From positions 20,312-84,311 of the forward strand of contig CAMWPM010000005.1 in the NCBI GenBank assembly GCA_947176235.1: a DNA stretch of 64,000 nt. Reading direction: 5' to 3'. The DNA comes from an uncultured Bacteroidales bacterium (GTDB taxonomy: Bacteria; Bacteroidota; Bacteroidia; Bacteroidales; Muribaculaceae). The notes beneath the pieces were generated by a model that saw nothing but the letters and a program-made list of their open reading frames with translations, was not told the DNA's origin and did not search any database. The position numbers and the translations under genes were made by a program. Each line of letters begins with the position of its first letter. Within the stretch, counting starts at the first letter, position 1. Below are positions 36,555-47,247 of the stretch, one piece after another.

Positions 36555-39008
36555 ATGGAGAAATACGGATACTTTGATGACGCGCGCCGCGAATACGTCA
36601 TCACGGAGCCCCGCACACCGTGGCCCTGGATCAATTATCTGGGAACGAAAGACTTTTTCTCGCTGATATCGAATACGGCAGGCGGCTACTCGTTCTACAA
36701 GGACGCTAAGTTCCGCCGCATCACGCGCTACCGCTACAACGGGGTGCCGATGGATGCTGGTGGTCGTTACTTCTACATCAAGGATGGCGATGGGAAGGCA
36801 TGGAATCCCGGTTGGAAACCATGTAAGACCGAGCTTGACCGCTATGAGTGCCGTCACGGCATGAACTACACGGAGATCACGGGAGAAAAGGATGGTCTGG
36901 AAGCCCGAACGCTCTTCTTCGTTCCGCTCGACACGCATGCTGAGGTGACGCTGCTGACGCTGACCAACAAGACCGATGAGGTGAAGAGCGTGAAGCTGTG
37001 GTCGTTCCAGGAATGGTGTCTGTGGAACGCGCAGACCGATATGGAGAACTTCCAGCGAAATTTCTCAACCGGCGAGGTGGAGATAGACGGGTCGACGCTC
37101 TACCATAAGACAGAATACAAGGAGCGCCGCGATCACTATGCGTTCTATCACGTTAACCGCGAGATTCAGGGCTTCGACACTGACCGCGAGACTTTCCTGG
37201 GACTGTATAACGGATTTGACGATCCGGATGCCGTCAGAGCCGGACATGCGTTTGGCTCGGTGGCTCACGGGTGGAGTCCGATAGCGTCGCATTTCATGGA
37301 ACTCACCCTGCAACCGGGCGAATCGACCAATATGGTTTTTGTGCTCGGATATGTGGAGAACGCTCCGGAGGAGAAGTGGGAGAGCAAGGGCGTGGTGAAC
37401 AAGACCAAAGCCCGCGAACTGATAGCCCGATTCTCGACGAAGGAGCAGGTGGAGGAGGCTTTCGGCGATCTTAAGGCTTACTGGGACCGCCTGCTTGACA
37501 AGTACACGGTGAAAAGCGGTGACGAGCGGCTTGACCGCATGGTGAACATCTGGAATCAGTACCAGTGCATGATAACGTTCTGCTTCTCACGTTCGGCATC
37601 GTTCTTCGAGAGCGGCATCGGGCGTGGAATGGGATTCCGAGATTCAAACCAGGATCTGATTGGCTTCGTGCATCAGATCCCGGAGCGTGCGCGGGAGCGA
37701 ATCATCGACATCGCTTCGACGCAATTTCCGGACGGCGGCTGCTACCACCAGTATCAGCCGCTTACGAAGCGCGGCAACAACGACATAGGCGGCGGCTTCA
37801 ATGATGATCCGATGTGGCTGATATTCGGCACGATCGCCTATATCAAGGAGACCGGCGACATGTCGATACTCGACGAGCCGGTGCCGTTTGACAACGAGCC
37901 GGGCACGGAAGTGCCGCTGATGGAGCATCTGCGCGTGTCGTTCAACCACGTGATAGAGAATCTGGGTCCGCACGGGCTACCGCTGATCGGACGTGCCGAC
38001 TGGAACGACTGTCTGAATCTCAATTGCTTCTCGACCGATCCCAACGAAAGTTATCAGACGACGGAGAACAAGACCGAGGGATCGAAGGCGGAGTCGCTGA
38101 TGATTGCAGGTCAGTTTGTGATCTACGGCGAAGAGTACGTTAAACTCTGCCGTCAGCTGGGCATGAACGAGGAGGCGGACCGCGCCGAATCCCATGTGGA
38201 GGCGATGCGCGAAGCTGTGAAGCGTGACGGCTGGGACGGCGACTGGTACTTGCGTGCTTACGACTATTACGGACGCCCGGTTGGCAGCCACGTCAACAAA
38301 GAGGGTAAGATCTTCATCGAAAGTCAGGGCTGGTGCACTATGGCAGGAATCGGTCTTGAGGACGGCATGGTGGAGAAGTCGCTTGACTCGGTGAAGAAAT
38401 ATCTTGACTCGGAGCATGGAATCGTACTCAACAATCCGGCGTTCACCGAATATGTGGTGGATTATGGCGAAATCTCGTCGTATCCGGCAGGCTACAAGGA
38501 AAATGCCGGAATTTTCGCCCACAACAATCCGTGGATAATCATAGGTGAAACTGTGCTTGGCAGAGGTGACGAAGCCTGGCGCTACTATGAGAAGATCTGC
38601 CCCGCCTACGTAGAGGAGCGCAACTCCCATCTGCACAAAGTGGAGCCTTACGTCTACTGCCAGATGACAGCCGGCAAGGATGCTTTCCGACCCGGAGAAG
38701 CCAAAAACTCATGGCTTACGGGCACCGCGGCGTGGAACTGGTATGCGATCACGCAGTTTATCCTTGGTGTGAAGCCGGGATATGACGGGCTCGAAATCGA
38801 TCCCTGCATTCCCCGCGACTGGGACGGATACGAAGTGAAACGCGAATTCCGAGGCGCCGAGTACATCATCAAAGTGAAAAATCCCCATCATCTCAACAGT
38901 GGCGTCACACACCTGACAGTCAACGGCGAACGTGTCGAGGGCAATATCGTGCCGATGGCTCCCGCCGGAAGCGTGAACACTGTGGAAGTCACACTTGAAG
39001 AAAAATAA
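36555..39008 (+). CDS. GH94 glycoside phosphorylase, probable cellobiose phosphorylase
   Basis: An 817-residue cytoplasmic enzyme without signal peptide, the length of cellobiose phosphorylases. The N-terminal beta-sandwich (about 1-280) is followed by an (alpha/alpha)6 barrel. RADWNDCLN holds the general acid Asp485, the expected GH94 residue. Other family landmarks are [29 protein letters not shown] (spread over positions about 355-385), the [26 protein letters not shown] phosphate/loop region (about 395-420) and [13 protein letters not shown] near the C-terminus. Family enzymes split beta-glucosides with phosphate to give glucose-1-phosphate. In this mannan locus it would handle cellobiose units from glucomannan; another disaccharide is possible. 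It is 66 bases after GH26. Confidence 0.85.
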   Translation: MEKYGYFDDARREYVITEPRTPWPWINYLGTKDFFSLISNTAGGYSFYKDAKFRRITRYRYNGVPMDAGGRYFYIKDGDGKAWNPGWKPCKTELDRYECRHGMNYTEITGEKDGLEARTLFFVPLDTHAEVTLLTLTNKTDEVKSVKLWSFQEWCLWNAQTDMENFQRNFSTGEVEIDGSTLYHKTEYKERRDHYAFYHVNREIQGFDTDRETFLGLYNGFDDPDAVRAGHAFGSVAHGWSPIASHFMELTLQPGESTNMVFVLGYVENAPEEKWESKGVVNKTKARELIARFSTKEQVEEAFGDLKAYWDRLLDKYTVKSGDERLDRMVNIWNQYQCMITFCFSRSASFFESGIGRGMGFRDSNQDLIGFVHQIPERARERIIDIASTQFPDGGCYHQYQPLTKRGNNDIGGGFNDDPMWLIFGTIAYIKETGDMSILDEPVPFDNEPGTEVPLMEHLRVSFNHVIENLGPHGLPLIGRADWNDCLNLNCFSTDPNESYQTTENKTEGSKAESLMIAGQFVIYGEEYVKLCRQLGMNEEADRAESHVEAMREAVKRDGWDGDWYLRAYDYYGRPVGSHVNKEGKIFIESQGWCTMAGIGLEDGMVEKSLDSVKKYLDSEHGIVLNNPAFTEYVVDYGEISSYPAGYKENAGIFAHNNPWIIIGETVLGRGDEAWRYYEKICPAYVEERNSHLHKVEPYVYCQMTAGKDAFRPGEAKNSWLTGTAAWNWYAITQFILGVKPGYDGLEIDPCIPRDWDGYEVKREFRGAEYIIKVKNPHHLNSGVTHLTVNGERVEGNIVPMAPAGSVNTVEVTLEEK

Positions 39009-39013
39009 AACGA

Positions 39014-40174
39014 ATGAAAAGATATGCAATTTCGGCTGTCGCGGCACTGATGCTTATGTCGTGCGGCACGAAAACAGGCAATAAGGCGGTCGAGACGGCT
39101 GAAGAAACCGCTACACCCGCGTCCGCCCTCCTCGCCCTGATGAGTGAGGCTGCCAAGCAGGGCAAATATATGGTAGGTCATCACGATGACACTGCCTATG
39201 GATATGAATGGCAATACGAGGAGGGTCGCAGCGACGTCAAAGAGACGGCCGGTGACTACCCGGGCGTGATCAACTGGGATCTGGGTCTGATAGAGCTTGA
39301 CTCGGCGAAAGAGCTTGACGGCGTGCCGTTTGAGTTTATTGCCGAAGAGGTGGCGAAGCAGAACGCACGCGGCGGTGTCAACTCCTTCAGCTGGCATCTC
39401 CGTCATCCTGGTACACGTGCAACCTCGTGGGACGTACAACCTCCGGTAGTAGCCGAAATCGTGACCGAAGGGACAGCGATGAATGACACGATGGTGACGT
39501 GGATAGGACGCGCCGCCGATTTCATCGGCAGTCTGCGCGATGCGGATGGCAACCGCATCGGCGTGCTGTTCCGTCCCTGGCATGAACACACCGGCAGCTG
39601 GTTCTGGTGGGGCAAGGATCTGTGCTCCCCGGAGGACTACAAGGCACTGTGGGCTCTCACCCGGAAAGTGTTTGATGAAAAAGGCATTGACAATGTGGTA
39701 TGGGTCTACTCTCCCGGTCAGATAACAGATGAGGCAGAATATCTGGAGCGTTATCCCGGTGACGAATATGTGGACGTGCTCGGATGCGATATCTATCACT
39801 ACGGTGGAGAGCCTGCTACCGACGACTACCGCATGAACGTGAACAATACTCTCGGCATAGCAAAGAAACTTGCCGACGAGCGAGGTAAATTGATAGCACT
39901 CAGTGAGACAGGGCTTGAGGCTCTTCCGATGGATGGATGGTTTACGGAAGTGCTCGGCCCGCTCTGCGACGCTTATCCCATAACGTCCGTGACGCTATGG
40001 CGCAATGCTGAGAAGAACAGCAAGCATGAGCATTTCTATGCTCCATACAAAGGACATCCGTCAGAAAAGTCGTTTGCGGAGTGGACAGCAGGATCGAGCC
40101 CCATGCTGGCATCAGATGTAGCCGCCCTGCGCAAATCCATGAACGACACTACGAAGACTGCCGGCACCAATTGA
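39014..40174 (+). CDS. Second GH26 mannanase, probable periplasmic lipoprotein
   Basis: A 386-residue protein beginning five bases after the GH94 stop. The lipobox is LMLMSC (Cys17) followed by [10 protein letters not shown], without an acidic run, which suggests retention in the periplasm. The GH26 domain fills almost all of the chain, with the acid/base Glu191 in FRPWHEHTG, the nucleophile Glu298 in [11 protein letters not shown] and the WFWWGKDLC loop. This resembles compact mannobiose-releasing GH26 enzymes of Bacteroides. It could produce mannobiose for the epimerase/GH130 route. Confidence 0.9.
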   Translation: MKRYAISAVAALMLMSCGTKTGNKAVETAEETATPASALLALMSEAAKQGKYMVGHHDDTAYGYEWQYEEGRSDVKETAGDYPGVINWDLGLIELDSAKELDGVPFEFIAEEVAKQNARGGVNSFSWHLRHPGTRATSWDVQPPVVAEIVTEGTAMNDTMVTWIGRAADFIGSLRDADGNRIGVLFRPWHEHTGSWFWWGKDLCSPEDYKALWALTRKVFDEKGIDNVVWVYSPGQITDEAEYLERYPGDEYVDVLGCDIYHYGGEPATDDYRMNVNNTLGIAKKLADERGKLIALSETGLEALPMDGWFTEVLGPLCDAYPITSVTLWRNAEKNSKHEHFYAPYKGHPSEKSFAEWTAGSSPMLASDVAALRKSMNDTTKTAGTN

Positions 40175-40239
40175 ATCGGAATACCATTTACCGCAATTAT
40201 CAATACCAACTAACCCAATCTTTATCACTAATAAGCATC

Positions 40240-41418
40240 ATGACAAAAAACGATACATTCGAGACAAGAAAGAAACTTGTGGAGGGACGCTACACAGCCC
40301 TTATCACGCGCCCGAACGTGAAGCTCGAGGGTAACGGCGTGTATGAGCGTTATGCCAACCCTGTCGTCACAGCCGAGATGGTTCCGCTCGAATGGCGATA
40401 TGACTTCAACCCTGCCACCAATCCTTACTTCATGGAGCGTATCGGCGTGAACGCCACGCTGAATTCCGGAGCTATAAAAATCAACGGTAAATATGTGCTC
40501 GTAGTGCGCGTGGAGGGTAATGACCGCAAATCATTCTTCGCTGTAGCCGAGAGTGACAACGGCGTGGACGGCTTCAAATTCCGCGAACGCCCGATCACGA
40601 TGCCGGATGACGCAATCCCCGGAACGAACGTCTACGACATGCGACTTACTGCGCATGAGGATGGTTGGATCTACGGTCTGTTCTGCGTGGAGCGCCATGA
40701 CGACACCTGTCCGGGCAATCTCTCCGCCGCCACTGCGACGTGTGGAATCGCCCGCACCAAGGACCTTGAAACGTGGGAGCGCCTGCCTGACCTTAAAAGC
40801 AAGTCGCAGCAGCGTAACGTAGTGCTTCATCCCGAATTCGTCAACGGCAAATATGCCCTTTACACACGCCCGCAAGACGGATTTATCGACGCAGGCAGCG
40901 GCGGCGGAATCGGCTGGGGATACGTGGATGACATGACCTGTGCCGAGGTGAAGGACGAGCAGATAATTGACGCCCGCTATTACCATACCATTAAGGAAGT
41001 GAAGAACGGCGAGGGTCCACATCCCATCAAAACACCCCGTGGATGGCTGCATCTCGCACACGGTGTGCGCGGGTGTGCCTCCGGTCTCCGCTACGTGCTC
41101 TACCTCTACATGACGGCACTCGACGAACCCTGGAAGCCGGTGGCGACTCCCGGCGGCTACTTCATGGCTCCGGTGGGAGAGGAATACATGGGCGACGTGA
41201 TGAACGTGCTATTCAGCAACGGCTGGATCTGCGACGATGACGGAACCGTCTACATCTACTATGCTTCGAGCGACACGCGCATGCACGTAGCCACATCGAC
41301 AGTCGACCGTCTTGTGGATTATTGCCTCAACACCCCTTCCGACGGGCTCACCACGGTGAAGAGCGTGGAGACAATCAACGCACTCATCGACCGCAACAGG
41401 GAATATTTCAATAAATAA
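40240..41418 (+). CDS. GH130 4-O-beta-D-mannosyl-D-glucose phosphorylase
   Basis: I use the ATG at 40240 ([12 protein letters not shown]), which matches characterised relatives; longer in-frame starts run back into the GH26 gene. The 392-residue cytoplasmic beta-propeller enzyme has the GH130 features [24 protein letters not shown]-like start (about 20-45), [10 protein letters not shown] with the likely proton donor Asp133, and [11 protein letters not shown]. It splits mannosyl-glucose with phosphate to mannose-1-phosphate and glucose, as shown for the B. fragilis homologue. It works with the AGE-family epimerase two genes downstream. Confidence 0.92.
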   Translation: MTKNDTFETRKKLVEGRYTALITRPNVKLEGNGVYERYANPVVTAEMVPLEWRYDFNPATNPYFMERIGVNATLNSGAIKINGKYVLVVRVEGNDRKSFFAVAESDNGVDGFKFRERPITMPDDAIPGTNVYDMRLTAHEDGWIYGLFCVERHDDTCPGNLSAATATCGIARTKDLETWERLPDLKSKSQQRNVVLHPEFVNGKYALYTRPQDGFIDAGSGGGIGWGYVDDMTCAEVKDEQIIDARYYHTIKEVKNGEGPHPIKTPRGWLHLAHGVRGCASGLRYVLYLYMTALDEPWKPVATPGGYFMAPVGEEYMGDVMNVLFSNGWICDDDGTVYIYYASSDTRMHVATSTVDRLVDYCLNTPSDGLTTVKSVETINALIDRNREYFNK

Positions 41419-41446
41419 TCGCAAAACAAATCTAATCATCAGGAAA

Positions 41447-42883
41447 ATGGCTCTGCTTAAAGAGAAAATCGGCTACGGTTTCGGCGACATGGCATCGTCG
41501 ATGTTCTGGAAGGTGTTCAGCTATTATCTGCCCTTCTTCTACTCAAATATTTTCGGACTAAGCCTTGTCGATACCGGCGTGCTTCTTCTGGTGACCCGCA
41601 TCTGGGACGCCGTGTCGGATCCGATGATGGGGGCAGTGGCTGACCGCACCCGCACGCGGTGGGGTAAGTACCGCCCTTATCTGCTTTGGGTGGCGGCACC
41701 TTTCTCGATCTGCGGAATCCTTCTGTTCACCACTCCTGACTGGGGCTATGCCGCCAAACTTGTCTGGGCATACGTGACCTATATCCTGATGATGACAGTC
41801 TACACCGGCATCAATGTGCCCTACGGTGCAATGCTCGGAGTGATGACTGACAACTCGAAGGAAAAGACGGTTTTTTCGTCGTTCCGCATGTTCTTCGCCT
41901 ACGGAGGATCGTTCATCGCGCTCTTCCTCTGGGATCCTCTGTGCGCAATGTTCGGCGAAAAGATGGGAATGTCGCCTTCAACAAGCTGGCAAATGTCCAT
42001 GGTGGTGATCGCATCATGCTGCTTCGTACTCTTCCTGCTCTGCTTCAAGATGACACGCGAAAGAATACAGACAGTGTCGGATGCATCGCTCGGGAAAGAT
42101 CTTAAAGCTCTGGTGACCAACAAACCCTGGTGGCTGCTGAATGGCGCATCGCTCTGCTTCAACCTTTTCAACACGGTGCGTGGCGCTACGGTGGCTTACT
42201 TCTTCGTTGACATCATCCAGAGAACTCCCGATGATCACATCATGCTCTTCGGGCTGTCACTGCTTTTCTATTCCGGTCTGTTCCTCGGCGTAGGCGAAGT
42301 CGCCAACATGCTCGGTGTGGCACTTGCCGTACCCATTACCGCACGCCTTGGCAAGAAATCGACGTTCATCATGGTGGATGCTTTGCTGATCGTGTTCAGC
42401 ATCATATTCTTCATGTGTCCTGTCAACCCGACCGGCTTCTGGATGATGCTTCTGCTTCAGGTGGTCATCTCGATCCTGACCGGAGTGATGTCGCCTCTCG
42501 TCTGGTCGATGTATGCCGACGTGAGCGATTATTCGGAACTTAAATACCGCACAGCCTCGACAGGTCTGATCTTCTCGTCGGCTTCGATGGCACAGAAATT
42601 CGGCGGAGCTATCGGTGGGGCTGCGGTGATGTGGCTCCTCGACGGAGTCGGTTATATCGCACGCGGAGATAGCGATGCCAGTGCCGCTGTAATTCAGCCG
42701 GAGGGTGCTATAAGCTGCCTGTGGTATCTCATGACGTTCATTCCCGCCGGTGTGGCGCTTCTTTCGATGCTGATAGTATGGCTTTATCCCCTCACTACCG
42801 AACGTGTGGATGCTATCGTGGCAGAGCTCAATACTCTGCGCGGGGAAAGCCGGCTCCCGATTCTCCCGAACAGGACGAGATGA
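41447..42883 (+). CDS. GPH-family sugar:cation symporter (MFS)
   Basis: A 478-residue inner-membrane protein with about twelve helices. The start LLKEKIGYGFGDMASSMFWKVFSYYLPFFY and the signature DPMMGAVADRTRTRWGKYRPYLLW place it in the glycoside-pentoside-hexuronide family. It would carry mannobiose, Man-Glc or cellobiose from the periplasm into the cytoplasm, an inference from its location between GH130 and the epimerase. It starts 28 bases after the GH130 stop. Confidence 0.92.
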   Translation: MALLKEKIGYGFGDMASSMFWKVFSYYLPFFYSNIFGLSLVDTGVLLLVTRIWDAVSDPMMGAVADRTRTRWGKYRPYLLWVAAPFSICGILLFTTPDWGYAAKLVWAYVTYILMMTVYTGINVPYGAMLGVMTDNSKEKTVFSSFRMFFAYGGSFIALFLWDPLCAMFGEKMGMSPSTSWQMSMVVIASCCFVLFLLCFKMTRERIQTVSDASLGKDLKALVTNKPWWLLNGASLCFNLFNTVRGATVAYFFVDIIQRTPDDHIMLFGLSLLFYSGLFLGVGEVANMLGVALAVPITARLGKKSTFIMVDALLIVFSIIFFMCPVNPTGFWMMLLLQVVISILTGVMSPLVWSMYADVSDYSELKYRTASTGLIFSSASMAQKFGGAIGGAAVMWLLDGVGYIARGDSDASAAVIQPEGAISCLWYLMTFIPAGVALLSMLIVWLYPLTTERVDAIVAELNTLRGESRLPILPNRTR

Positions 42884-42921
42884 CAGACTTTGCCAATCAG
42901 ATGTAAGAAAACCTGTCAACT

Positions 42922-44142
42922 ATGATCGATAAAGAAAAATTCATGCAGGAGGTGGCGGATTGCGCCACCTCCAACATTTTGCCCTACTGGATGAACCGGA
43001 TGGTGGATCCGGAGGGAGGATTCTACGGACGCCGTGACGGAAATGACATACTTGATCCGTCAGCTCCCAAGGGTGCGATACTAAATGCAAGACTCCTGTG
43101 GACGTTTGCTGCCGCGTACCGTGTGTTAGGCGACGAGCGTTATCTTGAGATTGCTGAGCGTGCCCGTGACTTTATCATCGACAAATTCTACGATAAAGAA
43201 TACGGAGGAATCTATTGGTCGCTAAACCCTGACGGAACTCCCCTCGACACAAAAAAACAGTTTTACGCCATAGGATTCGCCATATACGGACTATCGGAAC
43301 TTGCGCGTGCCACCGGCGACAAGATGGCTCTTGAATACGCATTGCGTCTTTTTCATGACATAGAAAGTCACAGCCGTGATCATGAAAAAGGCGGCTATGT
43401 GGAGGCCATGACGCGCGACTGGCAGCCGATAGCCGATATGCGCCTGAGCGAGAAGGATGAAAATTCATCCAAGACGATGAACACCCATCTGCACATCATT
43501 GAGCCGTACACGAATCTGCTCCGCGTGGTACCAGAGAATAAAGAACTTCGTGATGCGACAGAAGAATTGCTGAAGATATTCTTTAATCGGATGGAAGATC
43601 CGAGAAGCCACCATCTCGGACTTTTTTTCGATGACGACTGGCATCGTCAGGATTCTGAAATCAGTTACGGACATGACATAGAGGCTTCGTGGCTGTTGCT
43701 TGAGACGGCACAGGTGCTGGGTGGCGAGGATCTAATCGACATGGCGCTTGAGCATACCCGCAGGATAGCAGTCGCCGCGCTTGAGGGAAGATGCTACGAC
43801 GGATCCATGGTGTACGAGCGTCATGGTTCTGGACGTTACGATGATGACAAGCACTGGTGGGTGCAGGCAGAGAATGTGATCGGACAGCTCTATCTTTACC
43901 GGTATCACAACATGCCTGAGATGCTTGATGCCTCTTACAAAACGTGGGAATATATACGCGACAATATCGTGGATCATGAGGGGGGAGAATGGCACTGGAG
44001 CCGGAAAGGGCGAGACGGAAGCATCAACCGCAAAGATGATAAAGCCGGATTCTGGAAATGTCCGTATCACAACACGCGAATGTGCCTTGAGGTGATCGAA
44101 CGGCTTAAAGAAACTACAGCCAGAGAAGAATCAGGCATGTAG
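42922..44142 (+). CDS. AGE-family cellobiose (mannobiose) 2-epimerase
   Basis: A 406-residue protein with an (alpha/alpha)6 barrel pattern and no signal peptide. The three catalytic-type histidines of cellobiose 2-epimerases are visible: His189 in MNTHLHIIEPY, His251 in GHDIEASW and His383 in CPYHNTRMC. The length and motifs match characterised cellobiose 2-epimerases better than N-acylglucosamine 2-epimerases. It turns mannobiose into mannosyl-glucose, the GH130 substrate, and can act on cellobiose as well. It is the last gene of the mannan locus; I see no clear terminator after it. Confidence 0.9.
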   Translation: MIDKEKFMQEVADCATSNILPYWMNRMVDPEGGFYGRRDGNDILDPSAPKGAILNARLLWTFAAAYRVLGDERYLEIAERARDFIIDKFYDKEYGGIYWSLNPDGTPLDTKKQFYAIGFAIYGLSELARATGDKMALEYALRLFHDIESHSRDHEKGGYVEAMTRDWQPIADMRLSEKDENSSKTMNTHLHIIEPYTNLLRVVPENKELRDATEELLKIFFNRMEDPRSHHLGLFFDDDWHRQDSEISYGHDIEASWLLLETAQVLGGEDLIDMALEHTRRIAVAALEGRCYDGSMVYERHGSGRYDDDKHWWVQAENVIGQLYLYRYHNMPEMLDASYKTWEYIRDNIVDHEGGEWHWSRKGRDGSINRKDDKAGFWKCPYHNTRMCLEVIERLKETTAREESGM

Positions 44143-44225
44143 CTATCCCCAAAATCAAACTCCGAGTCGTAAATTGCCATAATAATGGTCAAAAAAGGCT
44201 TTTTGTGAAAAAAGTTGCGAAAATA

Positions 44226-44257
44226 TTTGGTGTGTTCAAAAAAAACGCCTACCTTTG
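44226..44257 (+). promoter_or_regulatory. Promoter of tRNA-Pro
   Basis: TTTG (44226-44229), a 20-base spacer, then TACCTTTG (44250-44257): an exact match to the Bacteroidota pattern, 21 bases before the tRNA. Confidence 0.85.
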
Positions 44258-44277
44258 CATCGCTTTTCAGAAATAAT

Positions 44278-44351
44278 CGGGGTGTAGCTCAGTTGGTTAG
44301 AGTACGCGTCTGGGGGGCGTGAGGTCGCTAGTTCGAGTCTAGTCACCCCGA
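44278..44351 (+). tRNA. tRNA-Pro (anticodon GGG)
   Basis: A 74-base cloverleaf. The acceptor CGGGGTG pairs with CACCCCG; D-arm GCTC/GAGT; anticodon stem CGCGT/GCGTG (with G-U pairs) and loop CTGGGGG giving anticodon GGG; T-arm GCTAG/CTAGT with loop TTCGAGT. The discriminator is A, and the CCA end is not encoded. Confidence 0.95.
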
Positions 44352-44364
44352 CAAAGAGAAAGCC

Positions 44365-44400
44365 AAAGCGGTGTAACTCAACAAGTTACACCGCTTTTCT
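44365..44400 (+). terminator. Intrinsic terminator after tRNA-Pro
   Basis: A 14-bp stem, AAAGCGGTGTAACT (44365-44378) with AGTTACACCGCTTT (44384-44397), 5-base loop, then T and TCT. Confidence 0.8.
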
Positions 44401-44480
44401 TAAATTTACCGGGACAGAATCGGGACAAGCCGTGTGACGTCCTAATGTAGAATCCAACAATTGACGTAACGACGTAAAGA

Positions 44481-46892
44481 ATGTTTTCATTTGCCCATAT
44501 AGCTGTGGACGGCTCGAAAGCCAAGGAGGCTGAGCCAAACCTTAAGGATCTTCCAATTATTCCGACGCGGAATCTCGTGCTGTTTCCGGGCGTGACTATC
44601 CCGCTGTCACTCGGACGTCAGACTTCAATAGAGGTGGCGCGTGAGGCTGCCGAGAAACATATACCTGTAGGAATAGTGTGTCAGAAGAATCCTGACGACG
44701 AGTTTCCCGAACTTCAGGATTTATATGGCTATGGGGTGATTGCGGATGTGCTCAATGTGTTCAAGCTCCCTGACGATTCCTATACGGCTTTATTGTCAGC
44801 CCGTGGCAAAATGAGAATAACCGGCAAGGGCGAAGGTGCGACGATACCGGCTTCGCGCCTGTCGGCAATGGTGAAGGCTGTAAGGGATGTAAAACCCCGC
44901 GCCAAGGATTTTGACTTCATCACCGTGCTTGAGACTATTGACGAGACTGCCAGAAAAATTCTGGCGCAGCAGACCAATGACGCACTCTCGGAAGCGATGA
45001 AGCAGGGGAGCGGACTTGACTGCCATGAAAATCCTGAACTGTTCGTGAATTTCCTCGCCACGAATCTGCCGATTCCTGTGGAAACGAAGATGGAGATGCT
45101 TGCAGAGAATCATCTGCTCTCGCGTGCCTACAGCCTTGCCACCGCCTTGTTCAAGGAGACGGAGAAGATGGTGCTCGTCAACACTATTCGTGAGCGTGCC
45201 CGCGAGTCAATGACGGAAAATCAGCGTACGGCATTCATGCAGCATCAGATGGAGGAACTGCGTCGTGAGATCTACGGAGACAGTGACGATGCCGATAATC
45301 TGGAGGAGCGTGCCAACTCAACGGCTTTCACTGAGGGAGCGCGAAAAATATTTAACCGCGAACTTGATAAACTGCGCCGTCTGGCACCTCAAAGCCCTGA
45401 CTATGCGGTGCAATACACTTATCTCGACACGATGCTCCAGTTGCCCTGGAACAATCCCACACCTGTCAACAATGACTTTCTTCAGGCTGAACGTCAGCTT
45501 GATGAAGATCACTACGGACTTGAGAAGGTGAAGGAGCGCATACTGGAGCAGCTTGCCGTCATGATACACAATCCTGAAGGAAAGTCACCGATAATCTGTC
45601 TGGTAGGCGCACCCGGTGTGGGCAAGACTTCGCTCGGACGCTCGGTGGCGGCTGCTTTGGGAAGGAAATATGAAAGAGTGTCGCTGGGCGGTGTACACGA
45701 TGAGAGCGAGATACGCGGTCACCGCCGCACGTATCTGGGCTCCATGCCCGGACGAATCATCGAGGCAATGCGCAGGGCAGGAACGTCAAATCCGGTCCTG
45801 CTCCTGGATGAGGTGGACAAGATGGGGCAGGACTATAAGGGGGATCCCTCGGCAGCTTTGCTTGAGGTGCTTGACCCGGAACAGAACAGTCATTTCCATG
45901 ACAACTATATCGATGTGGATTATGATCTCTCGGACGTGCTGTTCATAGCCACAGCCAATACGCTCTCGACGCTGCAACAGCCTCTGCTCGACCGTATGGA
46001 AATAATAGAGATTCCCGGATATCTGCGAGAAGAGAAGGTGGAGATTGCCGTGCGTCATCTATTGCCAAAGGTGTGCAAGGAACTGAATGTGAAGCGTAGT
46101 GAAATGACGATTTCGCGTGAGGCGATAGAGGCAATAATTGACAAATATACTTCGGAGAGCGGAGTGCGTCAGCTTGAAAAAACGATTTCATCAGTGATGC
46201 GTAAGCTGATCACACGACGTCTGAGCGGCAAAAAATATCCTAAGAAGGTGATGCCGTCGCATCTGTCCGAGCTACTGGGCGTGGAGAAATTCCAGCGTGA
46301 CAAATACGAGGGTAATGAGTTTGCCGGACTTGTCACGGGACTTGCGTGGACACAGGTGGGTGGTGAGATTCTTGCAGTGGAGTCATCACTATCCGCCGGT
46401 AAGGGCGACAGAGTCACGCTCACCGGTAATCTGGGAGACGTGATGAAGGAATCGGCTACGATCGCACTGCAATGGGTGAAAAGCCATGCATCGTTGCTTG
46501 GAATTGATCCCGGGCTTTTCGAGCGCTACAACCTGCACATACATTTTCCGGAAGGCGCGGTGCCGAAGGATGGTCCGTCGGCGGGCATTACGATGGTGAC
46601 TTCAATCGTCTCGACATTCAGGCAAAAGCGGGTGAAATCTGCGATAGCCATGACTGGAGAGATGACGCTCAGGGGAAAGGTGCTACCCGTAGGTGGCATA
46701 AAGGAAAAGATCCTTGCGGCACGCCGTGTGGGTATCAACGAAATAATTCTGTCGAAGGACAACCGGAAAGATATTGAGGAAATTCCTGCAAGATACATAG
46801 ATGGCATGACGTTCCATTACGTCACTTCAGCTATGGAGGTGATAGAACTTGCCATAACGGATGAGGATGCTGTGGACGCAGTGACACTGTGA
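44481..46892 (+). CDS. lon: ATP-dependent protease Lon
   Basis: An 803-residue cytoplasmic protease. The N-terminal substrate domain (about 20-230) starts DLPIIPTRNLVLFPGVTIPL; the AAA+ module has Walker A GAPGVGKTS (about 375-383), Walker B-type VLLLDEVDKMG and the sensor region; the protease domain holds the Ser-Lys dyad, Ser700 in KDGPSAGITM and Lys743 in GGIKEKILA. It degrades damaged and regulatory proteins. It stands between two tRNA genes and is likely its own unit. Nothing unusual is seen. Confidence 0.97.
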   Translation: MFSFAHIAVDGSKAKEAEPNLKDLPIIPTRNLVLFPGVTIPLSLGRQTSIEVAREAAEKHIPVGIVCQKNPDDEFPELQDLYGYGVIADVLNVFKLPDDSYTALLSARGKMRITGKGEGATIPASRLSAMVKAVRDVKPRAKDFDFITVLETIDETARKILAQQTNDALSEAMKQGSGLDCHENPELFVNFLATNLPIPVETKMEMLAENHLLSRAYSLATALFKETEKMVLVNTIRERARESMTENQRTAFMQHQMEELRREIYGDSDDADNLEERANSTAFTEGARKIFNRELDKLRRLAPQSPDYAVQYTYLDTMLQLPWNNPTPVNNDFLQAERQLDEDHYGLEKVKERILEQLAVMIHNPEGKSPIICLVGAPGVGKTSLGRSVAAALGRKYERVSLGGVHDESEIRGHRRTYLGSMPGRIIEAMRRAGTSNPVLLLDEVDKMGQDYKGDPSAALLEVLDPEQNSHFHDNYIDVDYDLSDVLFIATANTLSTLQQPLLDRMEIIEIPGYLREEKVEIAVRHLLPKVCKELNVKRSEMTISREAIEAIIDKYTSESGVRQLEKTISSVMRKLITRRLSGKKYPKKVMPSHLSELLGVEKFQRDKYEGNEFAGLVTGLAWTQVGGEILAVESSLSAGKGDRVTLTGNLGDVMKESATIALQWVKSHASLLGIDPGLFERYNLHIHFPEGAVPKDGPSAGITMVTSIVSTFRQKRVKSAIAMTGEMTLRGKVLPVGGIKEKILAARRVGINEIILSKDNRKDIEEIPARYIDGMTFHYVTSAMEVIELAITDEDAVDAVTL

Positions 46893-47027
46893 CCTCCGTG
46901 AAGTTTTTTTTTCTTTTACAGGACGCGATGAAGGTTGAACTGCAGTGGCTGTCGGTAGCCGGGATCTCTACTGAAATTCTCCTAAGAGCAGATTTTCCCT
47001 GAAAATTGAAAAAAGATGGCAAAAGAC

Positions 47028-47058
47028 TTTGCAGAATGAAAAAAAGATATTACCTTTG
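47028..47058 (+). promoter_or_regulatory. Promoter of tRNA-Gln
   Basis: TTTG (47028-47031), a 19-base spacer, then TACCTTTG (47051-47058), the same -7 sequence as the tRNA-Pro promoter. The tRNA begins about 75 bases further on. Confidence 0.8.
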
Positions 47059-47133
47059 CACACGTTAAAACGGGACAAACATATCCAAGGTCGTGAGAGA
47101 CCAACGATGTTCACGAGATTAACGAATGAAGAT

Positions 47134-47204
47134 TGCCTTGTGGTGTAATGGTAGCACGTCGGATTCTGGTTCCGCCTGTGAGGGTTCGAATCCTTCCAAG
47201 GCAA
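47134..47204 (+). tRNA. tRNA-Gln (anticodon CTG)
   Basis: A 71-base cloverleaf: acceptor TGCCTTG with CAAGGCA; D-arm GTGT/GCAC; anticodon stem with loop TTCTGGT giving CTG; T-arm GAGGG/CCTTC with loop TTCGAAT; discriminator A. A tyrosine recombinase gene follows 159 bases downstream. Confidence 0.92.
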
Positions 47205-47211
47205 CACAATG

Positions 47212-47247
47212 AAAGAGCTAAATCAATTATTTGATTTGGCTCTTTTT
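47212..47247 (+). terminator. Intrinsic terminator after tRNA-Gln
   Basis: A 15-bp stem (47212-47226 with 47231-47245, one T-G pair) around a TTAT loop, then T bases. Confidence 0.8.

Noticed and set aside
38888-39799. A 303-codon minus-strand frame across GH94 and GH26
   Set aside because: Crosses two real genes on the other strand and has no protein features.
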